DNA from: JBIKVP01 sp044356745
GTDB lineage: Bacteria; Pseudomonadota; Alphaproteobacteria; Rhizobiales; Beijerinckiaceae
DNA length: 41,626 bases
Assembly: GCA_044356745.1 (NCBI GenBank)
Contig: JBIKVP010000011.1
Location: forward strand, 1-41,626
Direction of reading: 5' to 3'
Each line of letters begins with the position of its first letter. Within the stretch, counting starts at the first letter, position 1. The notes beneath the pieces were generated by a model that was given only the letters and a program-made list of their open reading frames with translations, made no database searches and was not told the DNA's origin. Shown here in pieces: positions 34,235 through 41,515 of the stretch. The translations under genes and the position numbers were made by a program.

Positions 34235-34513
34235 TCAGTGCCGGTAATCTTGAATACGCGTTGTGCGAAGTCCTTTAAGGCCATAACTATCCACTGAAGC
34301 CTGCCAGCCGATAAACTCTTCTGTGGTAAGGCTGTAGCGGCTGCAAGCTTGCTCAAGCGTGAGAAGACCCCCGCGCACTGCTGCAACAACTTCTGCCTTA
34401 CGACGTGGAACCCAGCGACGTGTTGAGCCTGAAGGTAGATCAGCCAAGGTTAATGGATTTCCTAATGGCCCAATCACAATAGATTTACGAGAAATTTGTT
34501 GAATAAGCTGCAT
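34235..34513 (-). CDS. sciP: SciP, small CtrA inhibitor (DUF1153)
   Basis: This is a 92-residue helix-turn-helix protein. The diagnostic part is PSGSTRRWVPRRKAEVVAAVRGGLLTLEQACSRYSLTTEEFIGWQASVDSYGLKGLRTTRIQDYR, near-universal in alphaproteobacterial SciP. In Caulobacter it binds CtrA and blocks its activation of transcription. A gagagg site lies six bases before the ATG. It is monocistronic, with its own terminator, next to the fliF operon. About 200 bases upstream hold no gene and are AT-rich; they probably contain its promoter. Confidence 0.92.
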   Translation of the reverse strand: MQLIQQISRKSIVIGPLGNPLTLADLPSGSTRRWVPRRKAEVVAAVRGGLLTLEQACSRYSLTTEEFIGWQASVDSYGLKGLRTTRIQDYRH

Positions 34514-34662
34514 GGTGTCCTCTCTATTACATTCAAGTTAGAAGCAATCTTGATGAACACACATTGACAGATAGTGCTAATGCTGACAAATAAAGACTTT
34601 ATTTACCATTAATATCAACGATGAATGAATATGATTAACAACGGTAATGATCAATACATAAG

Positions 34663-34687
34663 AAAGCCCTTTGCAAGGAAGGGCTTT
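34663..34687 (-). terminator. Hairpin after the AHSA1-like fragment
   Basis: Perfect 8-base stem aaagccct (34663-34670) and agggcttt (34680-34687), nine-base loop. On the minus strand it is followed by cttatgtatt. It is probably the stop of the minus-strand gene at 34716. Confidence 0.55.
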
Positions 34688-34715
34688 AGAATATTGGGGC
34701 TCACATCGCGCCTTA

Positions 34716-35066
34716 TTATGCTGCCATTGGATTGTAATCCAAGGGTTTACCCGTTTCGAGCAGCGTTTTAAGGCCGGATATGATTCCGGGCCAACCGCCG
34801 CCAGTGTTGCGATAAGTTGCGGTTTCCCCTTCGAACAGATCGTGCGTAAGCGTTAGTCGGCAACAATCACCTTGCTGCAAAATTTCATATGTCACGCGGC
34901 TTGGCGCGTCATTTTCCATGCCGGGCATCCATTCGGCTTTGAAAGTTGCAACAAGTTTTTGGGGTGCAATCGCCTCTAAAATCTTGCCTTGCACAAAAAT
35001 ACGTCCATCAGGTGTCACATAACGATAATCACTACCTGCTTTAGCTTGGCCTTCAAACGCCACCAT
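34716..35066 (-). pseudogene. N-terminally truncated AHSA1/SRPBCC-domain protein
   Basis: This is a 116-residue frame. From GSDYRYVTPDGRIFVQGKILEAIAPQKLVATFKAEW to GGGWPGIISGLKTLLETGKPLDY it fits the C-terminal two thirds of the AHSA1 (activator of Hsp90 ATPase homologue) fold, a hydrophobic-ligand or stress-linked domain. The usual first 50 or more residues (the helix with a WxALTDP-type motif) are missing. The frame upstream of the ATG hits TAA five codons before it, and no ribosome-binding site is visible. It is probably a decayed gene beside an AT-rich patch. It could be expressed as a short form, but I see no support for that. Confidence 0.6.
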
Positions 35067-35151
35067 GCGCGCCGTACTTTACCAAAGAAAATAAGATGAA
35101 TATAAAAAATTATAAGCAATATGTTGCAGATGTTCATTTTTTTTATTAATT

Positions 35152-35750
35152 CTATACTGGATCCCTACTTTCATCATTAGCAATAATGCCATCTTTATTC
35201 TTATCTACACTTAAAATATAATTTATCATTTCGTCAGTTGAAAGAATATTGCTATCACCACCTTCAGCTACCTTAGCAAGCCTAGCGCGAGCATCTTGCC
35301 TCAAGGCGTCAAGCGCTGCGCTTCGCTCTTCTCCTAACTCTTGCATCTGTTGTTCCAACCTTGCCATCTCAGCGTTAACGAGATTACCTCTTAAACGATT
35401 ACGCAATTCCTCACGTCTCACTTCTATTTGCTGAAGGTTAGCTGCAAGTTTAGGATCGGTAAACATATGTTCGAAATACGAAGCATTATAAGGATCATTA
35501 ATATCGCTGTCTATATACATGTATTCATTTACAAAGCCTTTTGCAGAATCAATCAATTCGTCTTGAGTAGCGCCATCTTTTCCATACCTGATCCCAGCAT
35601 TAGGCGTGCCTAATAGCTCTCTTGTATCAGGATTATTTGTAACCTAAGTACATATGCGCATTCATCACCAAACTCAAACCCCTCTTTACCTTCTAGATGT
35701 CGAGTGCCATCACGGTAGTCACTGAATTGATCCCGAATTTCATTTGTCAT
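35152..35750 (-). pseudogene. EF-hand protein with a single frameshift
   Basis: Two frames join into one gene. The first starts at the ATG 35748-35750 with a good agga site and reads MTNEIRDQFSDYRDGTRHLE to GFEFGDECAY. The second continues TNNPDTRELLGTPNAGIRYG, then a coiled coil (about residues 105-165, RREELRNRLRGNL to RLEQQMQELGEER). It ends in an EF-hand loop VDKNKDGIIANDE (D-x-N-x-D-G, last Glu at position 12). The switch falls near 35640; adding one base at aggtt would restore one frame of about 199 residues. It may be a real inactivating mutation or a sequencing error. No signal peptide is visible. Confidence 0.65.
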
Positions 35751-35949
35751 TTCGACATTCCTATATCAATTTAAGAGCATTACGTGATGAGCATAATTTA
35801 ACGCGCGAATAGCGTGCATTTAGAATGCATATATTATATAGTTAATTCATAATCACGTGTCAATATAGAAACATCTATAAGCATAATCATCGCGTTAAGC
35901 TGAACTTTTAATCGCAAAGCCAGTCATAATATGTTGATTATAAATGATT

Positions 35950-36723
35950 TTATTTGAGAGATGTTTGAGCGCAGCTCAATTGCGATGCGTCGTCTTCGGC
36001 CTTTTCACGTAAACTGGCGAAGGGAATAAGCCCACGTGTTAATACAAAACCACGTTGAACAGGCAATGCAAGGCGTACATCACGCACGATCGTATCATCT
36101 TCGTCCATCGCTTGAAGCTCATCAAGATCGCGTTGAGAGAGCAATAAAACGGAGAGCAAACCTTGCTGTGCGGCACGATCAGAGACTGCGTAATACACTC
36201 CGCCCTTTTCACCATGAATGGAGAGTGTTTGTACAATAGATGTTGAGACAGGCAGCGTGATCCGCACAGGGCCTTGTGCCAGATTAAAGTGGCATGCTGA
36301 ACGCACCATCAGCGGATCAGTATATGGCTCGTCATCAAGGGGTGTCGTGGATGAAATCAATACGGTGGTGTAGGGTGCTGCGACACGCATGAGGCGGTTG
36401 TAAGCGCTGTTCTGGCTCAGTATGGGTATTAATAACGTTGAGGCTAAGTGAACGATTGCGCCAAGCACTAATCCCAAGATAAGCACAATGGGTGATAAAA
36501 ATGAAATGTGCCGCCACAAGTGTCGTGGATGCAATGCTTTCATAAAACGTTTTAAGCCACGGTGTAAAAACGCAAAAATACGTTGTAGTGCGCGTTTCGA
36601 GCGTGAAGGATCAGATGCTTTCTCTTGATTGAGAGATGATAAATCTTCAATCGCTTTAACCGGCAGGGCAGGGGCTAAAGATGTTTTCATCGTTGTTTTG
36701 CGTGCGCGTTTTGTCATAGACAT
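35950..36723 (-). CDS. DUF1254-family membrane-anchored protein
   Basis: This is a 257-residue protein. The N-terminal 60 residues are basic and polar, followed by one membrane segment at about 75-97 (ISFLSPIVLILGLVLGAIVHLAS). The rest is a soluble, presumably periplasmic domain with LMRVAAPYT, LMVRSACHFNLAQGPVRI and YYAVSDRAAQQGLL, matching the DUF1254 partner found next to DUF1214 in Hyphomicrobiales. The function is not known. Its start overlaps the end of the DUF1214 gene by ten bases. A second in-frame ATG lies two codons later. Confidence 0.75.
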   Translation of the reverse strand: MSMTKRARKTTMKTSLAPALPVKAIEDLSSLNQEKASDPSRSKRALQRIFAFLHRGLKRFMKALHPRHLWRHISFLSPIVLILGLVLGAIVHLASTLLIPILSQNSAYNRLMRVAAPYTTVLISSTTPLDDEPYTDPLMVRSACHFNLAQGPVRITLPVSTSIVQTLSIHGEKGGVYYAVSDRAAQQGLLSVLLLSQRDLDELQAMDEDDTIVRDVRLALPVQRGFVLTRGLIPFASLREKAEDDASQLSCAQTSLK

Positions 36724-37298
36724 GCCACCTTGTGAAGACGGGGCAGTTGATGCGCTGTGAGCGCCTGAGTCGCGCTGCTAATTGGTGTATCATAAATGTG
36801 CAATACAAGTTTAACCTCATCTTTTGACCCCACAGGCAACCAGTTGCCACCTGTAGGAAAAGGCGCAATGTTGATCAATGATTGGCCCGATGGCTCGCGG
36901 ATCAGCTCCATTGATGTCAGTGCGTATCGGTTCGATGGGTTTCCAATGGGTATACCTTGCGGATTTGTCAGGGTGAGTGTCCAGATACGCGCAGCGGGTG
37001 TTGAGCCTGTCATTTGATAATGACAGCGACCACTGAGTTTTTCTCCTTGATCATCGCGTTCACGCACAAAAACCAGCCCTTCACCTTGTCCAAGAGGCAT
37101 ATCGCCATGACGTGCAACAAGCGCTGCGGTGTAGGGGTCTGTGTCCTTTGCGCTATAAACCGGCCATGTGATCCAACCACCAAGCGCAACGCGTCCAGGT
37201 CGCCAATGTGCTTGCTGTAATAGATACGTCGCCCCAAGCCCTGTGAGCGCTGCAATGATTAAAAGGGGAAGAATAAAAGACAGGCGCACCAGAATCAC
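36714..37298 (-). CDS. DUF1214-family membrane-anchored protein
   Basis: This is a 194-residue protein with an N-terminal membrane segment (residues about 5-28, LSFILPLLIIAALTGLGATYLL) and a periplasmic DUF1214 domain. Motifs are RVALGGWITWPVYSAKDTDPYTAALVARHGDMPLG, then DPYTAALVARHG-type arginine and histidine, and CHYQMTGSTPAARIWTLTLTN, later NIAPFPTGGNWLPVG. The start is GTG; another GTG lies three codons on, and no ribosome-binding site decides between them. It is coupled to the DUF1254 gene. It resembles the C-terminal part of larger DUF1254-DUF1214 enzymes, whose role is unclear. Confidence 0.75.
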   Translation of the reverse strand: MILVRLSFILPLLIIAALTGLGATYLLQQAHWRPGRVALGGWITWPVYSAKDTDPYTAALVARHGDMPLGQGEGLVFVRERDDQGEKLSGRCHYQMTGSTPAARIWTLTLTNPQGIPIGNPSNRYALTSMELIREPSGQSLINIAPFPTGGNWLPVGSKDEVKLVLHIYDTPISSATQALTAHQLPRLHKVACL

Positions 37299-37374
37299 AC
37301 CAAAAACGCGGACATCCTCTGCATTCTTAGCATATGATTACAACCGTGAAAGCCTTGTCGTAGGTATTGCGTTC

Positions 37375-39642
37375 TCAACGTATTTCACGCCCACCACGGA
37401 TGATTTTTACACGCTGTGCTCTCGCGCTTGAGAAATCGACATACGCAGATTGTGTACCGAGATGCTCTCGCATAAGCCCTGCACGAGGACTGGTTGGGGT
37501 GCGTGCTTTTTCAAACATGACACCAAGGGATTGAATGACCTCATAAGAGCGACGCGATAAAGGCTGGGCGGATACAGTCCCTCGTGAAAGATCTGTAATC
37601 CCCGCAGCTGATCCACCGATGGCGACACTTGTGCCCATAGACGGTGTTGGAATGTCCATAGCCGGTAGGCCAGGAATGTTTTTAATTTCAACACCTTGAT
37701 GCGCATAGCTCATGACTTGATTCCACGTCATCCCTGGAAGTGAGCCGCCTGTCATGTTATTTGTGGGGCTTGAATCATCATTGCCATACCACACGCTTGC
37801 AACGAGATTTCCTGTATAGCCAATATACCATGCGTCTTTATAACCGTTTGTTGTTCCGGTTTTTCCAGCTGAACGAATGCCCACAAGTGCTGCTCGCCGC
37901 CCTGTGCCCTCTTCGGGAACTTTGGAAAGCATGTAATTCATATCGTGAACCACTTGGCTTGATAGAATTTGCTGTGAGGGTTTGGCATCGCGTTCACGCC
38001 GCCAGATCAAATCGCCCGTGCTGCTAAAGACATCAATGGCAGCATACGGTGTCGCTTTGCGGCCACCATTGGCGAGCACGGCGTAACCTGCGGCCATATC
38101 AAGCACAGTGACTTCTGCCGAACCAATGGGAAGAGATGAGCCATCTTTGAGTTCTGTGGTTAGACCCATTTTACGACACATCTCAATGATTTTGGCACGT
38201 CCCGCTTTCGCGTTGCCATTTCCCAACAGTAATGACATGCGCACCGGTATTGTGTTGATGGATTTAGCCAACGCCACGGTGAGCGGCATTGCGCCTGCAT
38301 AAGAGCGATTATAGTTGTTTGGGCACCAATTCCCTAAGCAGATGGGCGCATCGACGACAACCGAGTCAGGGCGAAATAATCCTGCATTAAGAGCCGCTGC
38401 ATAAACAAACGTCTTAAAAGATGAACCTGGTTGACGTAGCGCATCCGTGGCACGATTGAATTGACTTGCGCCATAATCACGCCCACCCACAATCGCGCGT
38501 ACTGCACCTTCGGGCTCCATTACAATCATCGCGCCTTGTTTAGCGCCATAGCTTGTGCCGTGCTCGCGTAAAATATTTTCAACAGTGACATCGGCCTGAC
38601 GCTGGATACCCATATCAAGCGGTGTTTTAACAACAACCACGCGGTGAGAGCCGAACAAGCCTTGATCTGCCATGCGCTTCACATCTGAAAAAGCCCAATC
38701 AAGATAAAAATCTGGTGATGCATCCCGCTTGCGATCGATTGGTGTTGCAGGATTCTGCCGCGCACTTTCAATTTGACCCTCTGATAAAAAACCAGCTTCT
38801 ACCATATTCGAGAGCACATCACGCGCCCGTGCCCGTGCCGCTGGCAAATTGATGTGCGGTGCATATTTTGTGGGTGCTTTAAACAATCCTGCCAGCATCG
38901 CTGATTCAGCGAGGGTTAAATCACGCACAGATTTTCCAAAATAATAATCTGTTGCTGCGACAATCCCAAATGTACCGCCTCCCATATAGGCGCGATCAAG
39001 ATAAAGTTTAAGAATTTCATTTTTTGTAAGGCGTGCCTCTAACCAGAGCGAGAGAAACGCTTCTTTGATTTTACGCTCAAGTGAACGCTCATTATTGAGA
39101 AATAAGTTCTTAGCCAATTGCTGCGTCAGTGATGATCCGCCCTGAACCACGCCAGACGCACGTGCATTGACACTGATCGCACGAAATGTGCCGAAGATAT
39201 CAATACCGAAATGCTCAAAAAAACGCCTGTCTTCGGTTGCCAGAACCGCTTTAATGAGATGATCAGGAAATTCATCAAGCGGGACAGAATTATCAAGACG
39301 AATACCGCGATGGCCGACTTCTTGTCCGTAACGGTCTAAAAATGTGACGGCAAGCTCCTGCTTTTTGAGAAAATCTTCGGTGCTTTCTTGAAAAGCGGGC
39401 GTTGCAAGCGTGAGCATTATCAACAAGCCGCCGACACCAAGGGTCATCGCTTCCGAGCTGAGATCAGCGATAAAGCGCTTGCCGCCACGAAGCTTGAGCT
39501 TGTCTGCGCGAATGCTGAAACGCTCATATCGCTCAGCAAACGCACAGCCAAGTCGATAAAGGCTATCATTAAGCCACGCATCTGCATCAAGTGCAGCATG
39601 ACGTATGCGCGTTGTCCAATCGGGAGGCAAAAAACGTTTCAC
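37375..39642 (-). CDS. Class A penicillin-binding protein (PBP1-type)
   Basis: This 755-residue bifunctional peptidoglycan synthase has a cytoplasmic N-terminus and a membrane helix at about 65-85 (LTLGVGGLLIMLTLATPAF region). The GT51 transglycosylase domain has the catalytic Glu in AVLATEDRRFFEHFGIDIFG and QGGSSLTQQLAKNLFL. The transpeptidase domain has the Ser-x-x-Lys box PGSSFKTFVY, Ser-x-Asn in AKSINTIP and Lys-Thr-Gly in SAGKTGTTNGYKDAWYIGYTG. It polymerises and cross-links murein in the periplasm. The start is GTG at 39640-39642. The N-terminus is longer than that of E. coli PBP1b-like proteins but normal for alphaproteobacteria. Confidence 0.92.
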   Translation of the reverse strand: MKRFLPPDWTTRIRHAALDADAWLNDSLYRLGCAFAERYERFSIRADKLKLRGGKRFIADLSSEAMTLGVGGLLIMLTLATPAFQESTEDFLKKQELAVTFLDRYGQEVGHRGIRLDNSVPLDEFPDHLIKAVLATEDRRFFEHFGIDIFGTFRAISVNARASGVVQGGSSLTQQLAKNLFLNNERSLERKIKEAFLSLWLEARLTKNEILKLYLDRAYMGGGTFGIVAATDYYFGKSVRDLTLAESAMLAGLFKAPTKYAPHINLPAARARARDVLSNMVEAGFLSEGQIESARQNPATPIDRKRDASPDFYLDWAFSDVKRMADQGLFGSHRVVVVKTPLDMGIQRQADVTVENILREHGTSYGAKQGAMIVMEPEGAVRAIVGGRDYGASQFNRATDALRQPGSSFKTFVYAAALNAGLFRPDSVVVDAPICLGNWCPNNYNRSYAGAMPLTVALAKSINTIPVRMSLLLGNGNAKAGRAKIIEMCRKMGLTTELKDGSSLPIGSAEVTVLDMAAGYAVLANGGRKATPYAAIDVFSSTGDLIWRRERDAKPSQQILSSQVVHDMNYMLSKVPEEGTGRRAALVGIRSAGKTGTTNGYKDAWYIGYTGNLVASVWYGNDDSSPTNNMTGGSLPGMTWNQVMSYAHQGVEIKNIPGLPAMDIPTPSMGTSVAIGGSAAGITDLSRGTVSAQPLSRRSYEVIQSLGVMFEKARTPTSPRAGLMREHLGTQSAYVDFSSARAQRVKIIRGGREIR

Positions 39643-39803
39643 GCGCGACGTGTCCGGAACAAAAATTTACGATTTTTTAAGTATACGCAAGCTTAGCCAT
39701 TTTTCAACACACCATGGGACTTATGCGTATATTAAGCTAAACGAGAAACCGCGTGCTTTCTAAGCGTGATCATCCATGATATAAATCTTGCCTGAGATCT
39801 CCT

Positions 39804-40289
39804 ATGACGTTTGAAACGCCACCAGAACAACCTCAAAATGATACTCCTCCTTTTTGGGAAACAAAAAAGCTTGATCAAATGTCAGACGCGGAGTGGGAAA
39901 GCTTGTGCGATGGTTGCGGCCGTTGCTGCTTTGTCAAGTTAGAGGATGAAGACACGCAGGATGTGTATTTTACGAGTGTGATCTGTCATCTTTTTGATGA
40001 GGGCACATGCAGATGCGGTGATTACGCCAACCGTTTGAGCTTAGTGCCGGATTGCATCAAGCTTACACCCGCACTCATTCATACAACACATTGGCTCCCG
40101 ATAACGTGCGCTTATCGACGTGTTGCTGAGGGCAGGGGCTTAGCGTGGTGGCATCCGCTTGTGTCGGGCACAACAGACACGGTTCACACTGCGGGGATTA
40201 GCGTGCGCGGGCGCATCACAGCGGTTGAAGGTTTTATCACGGACGAAGACGCGATCGATCACATTATCGACTGGCCGGTGAAGGAATGA
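39804..40289 (+). CDS. YcgN-family cysteine-cluster protein (UPF0260)
   Basis: This 161-residue protein has LCDGCGRCCFVKLEDEDTQDVYFTSVICHLFDEGTCRCGDYANR. These eight cysteines, in a CxxCxxCC pattern plus partners, are proposed to bind zinc or an iron-sulphur cluster. Further motifs are LPITCAYRRVAEGRGLAWWHPLVSG, typical of YcgN. The function is unknown. It stands alone, divergent from the penicillin-binding protein gene. A weak palindrome plus T-run (gttagctaac then tttttt, about 40308-40323) follows and may end its transcript. Confidence 0.88.
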   Translation: MTFETPPEQPQNDTPPFWETKKLDQMSDAEWESLCDGCGRCCFVKLEDEDTQDVYFTSVICHLFDEGTCRCGDYANRLSLVPDCIKLTPALIHTTHWLPITCAYRRVAEGRGLAWWHPLVSGTTDTVHTAGISVRGRITAVEGFITDEDAIDHIIDWPVKE

Positions 40290-40361
40290 AAATGTGTTCA
40301 AACGTTGTTAGCTAACCTTTTTTCTACTCTAAAAATCTTTCATTTTCCCTCGTTTTCTCTC

Positions 40362-40499
40362 TCTCTTTTCTCTGCACAAGTCTCTGGAAGAGCGCTTGAT
40401 GATCCTTTTGCTATGAGATCATCTGACGTCCTCCAGAGCTTTGCGAAGAGATTTTGTAGTGTAACGTCTCGCCGCGGCTCTGGTGCTCTCTTCTTTTTT
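40362..40499 (+). ncRNA. Candidate structured RNA with alternative hairpins
   Basis: Three nested stems are perfect: tctctt (40362-40367) with aagaga (40446-40451), ctctgga (40382-40388) with tccagag (40432-40438), and gatgatc (40398-40404) with gatcatc (40417-40423). A competing stem uses gaagaga (40445-40451) with tctcttc (40487-40493), directly followed by six T residues, the form of a terminator. The same bases thus pair either upstream or downstream. No coding frame of quality covers this stretch. No known RNA family was recognised and no promoter could be fixed. Confidence 0.35.
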
Positions 40500-41081
40500 G
40501 TGTCGACACATGCTGCTCAGCAACATGCATTGTCAGCAATTTTCCCCGTCCCTTTTTGAAGGGGTCGCCATCAATGCGTTGTCAATGCATTCATGACGAA
40601 GGGTGACATGGCCATGTCACAATTAGAATAACAGTGCTTTAAAGGGCGGGGATAACTTTTTTAAGAGAGCTAAAAATTCTGATCTGTCATTCTCATCAGC
40701 GGATTTAATCTACAGACAATGATATCTTGAAGCACATTATTGGCGATGATGAGAGATTTTAAAGGTTGTAAACAAACATCATCTCATCATTTAGTCTATA
40801 TGAGTTAGTGATTTAGAATTGAGAGCGCATGGAAATATGCATTTTGGCAACAAAATTATAACTAAAGAATATGTCTGTATATAGAAACCAGAGAAAGTCC
40901 CGCAAAATTAATTTATTCCATGCGTTATTATCATATAAAACTTTCTCCACCCACCTTTTTTCTAATTGATATTTGTTATGTTTGAGGTAGTCTGTGAAAT
41001 AGGTTAAGGTTAATTGTTAAGATCAATAAATTAATTAAAAATTTAACAAGCGTTAAGCGCATATAATAAAGGAGAAAAATT
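40500..41081. other. Gene-poor stretch before the EF-hand gene
   Basis: No credible gene is seen. It holds a perfect 18-base palindrome (40603-40620) and direct repeats of tcaatgc near 40571 and 40582. It also holds a 9-base inverted repeat atgatgaga (40746-40754) / tctcatcat (40782-40790). A strongly AT-rich last 120 bases contain many TTAA words (41004-41056), which probably include the promoter of the EF-hand gene. The TTAA words do not show the seven-base spacing expected of CtrA. Confidence 0.4.
40603..40620. promoter_or_regulatory. Perfect 18-base palindrome, operator-like
   Basis: The sequence GTGACATGGCCATGTCAC is its own reverse complement with no loop, the shape of a dimeric regulator binding site rather than a terminator. 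It lies in the long non-coding stretch, 462 bases before the EF-hand gene and 314 after the YcgN-like gene. The binding protein is unknown. Confidence 0.3.
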
Positions 41082-41498
41082 ATGACATCATGTGGAAATT
41101 GTTCGCCACTCCCTCCACCATCATCATGTTATCACGATCACCATAGCTGCTGTGATCCTTGGCATGGCGGCGGTGGTTCTTATAGAGCCTTATCATATGA
41201 TAAGAGCGGCGATGGTGGGTTGAATAAGGATGAATTTAAGGCATCTATTTCCAATTACGTTCAAGATAACGGAACTATTAATGAATGGGGTTTGTCAAAT
41301 TACCTTGAAACATTTGGGTATTCATGTAAAGAAGCTAGCATGTATGCATCGGCTCTTATGGGTAAATCAAAAGAGATGGATCCTTTTGCAGTTGCCTCGA
41401 AGTTAGATTTCAATAAGTCAGGCATTATAGGCATTACAGATGGTGAAGCAGATTATGCTCTAAGTAAGCTTGAGCCGAATCCTGCTACTTTCCTGTAA
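41082..41498 (+). CDS. Cys/His-rich EF-hand protein, unknown
   Basis: This is a 138-residue protein. The N-terminal 33 residues carry six Cys and four His with prolines and glycines (MTSCGNCSPLPPPSSCYHDH and on), possibly metal-binding. Two EF-hand loops follow: DKSGDGGLNKDE at about 40-51 (canonical D-x-S-x-D-G, Glu at 12) and DFNKSGIIGITD at about 109-120 (less canonical). The helical middle has a YVQDNGTINEWGLSNYL segment. A clear aaggag site lies before the ATG. No Sec signal is visible. The upstream 120 bases are very AT-rich. The inverted element begins 17 bases after the stop. The calcium role is inference from the loops. Confidence 0.65.
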   Translation: MTSCGNCSPLPPPSSCYHDHHSCCDPWHGGGGSYRALSYDKSGDGGLNKDEFKASISNYVQDNGTINEWGLSNYLETFGYSCKEASMYASALMGKSKEMDPFAVASKLDFNKSGIIGITDGEADYALSKLEPNPATFL

Positions 41499-41515
41499 TT
41501 TGGCTTTATAATACA

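Noticed and set aside
40381..40440. 6S RNA, SRP RNA, RNase P RNA or tmRNA in the long gap
   Set aside because: None of the conserved sequence signatures of these RNAs was found; only a generic long hairpin is present.
40305..40559. An 84-residue open frame in the non-coding stretch
   Set aside because: It has no ribosome-binding site, a Ser/Phe-rich product from a pyrimidine-rich tract, and it overlaps the nested-hairpin structure. It looks like a chance frame.
41004..41056. CtrA sites in the TTAA-rich stretch before the EF-hand gene
   Set aside because: The TTAA words have spacings of 3, 6, 8 and 9 bases, not 7, and the stretch is so AT-rich that such words are expected.
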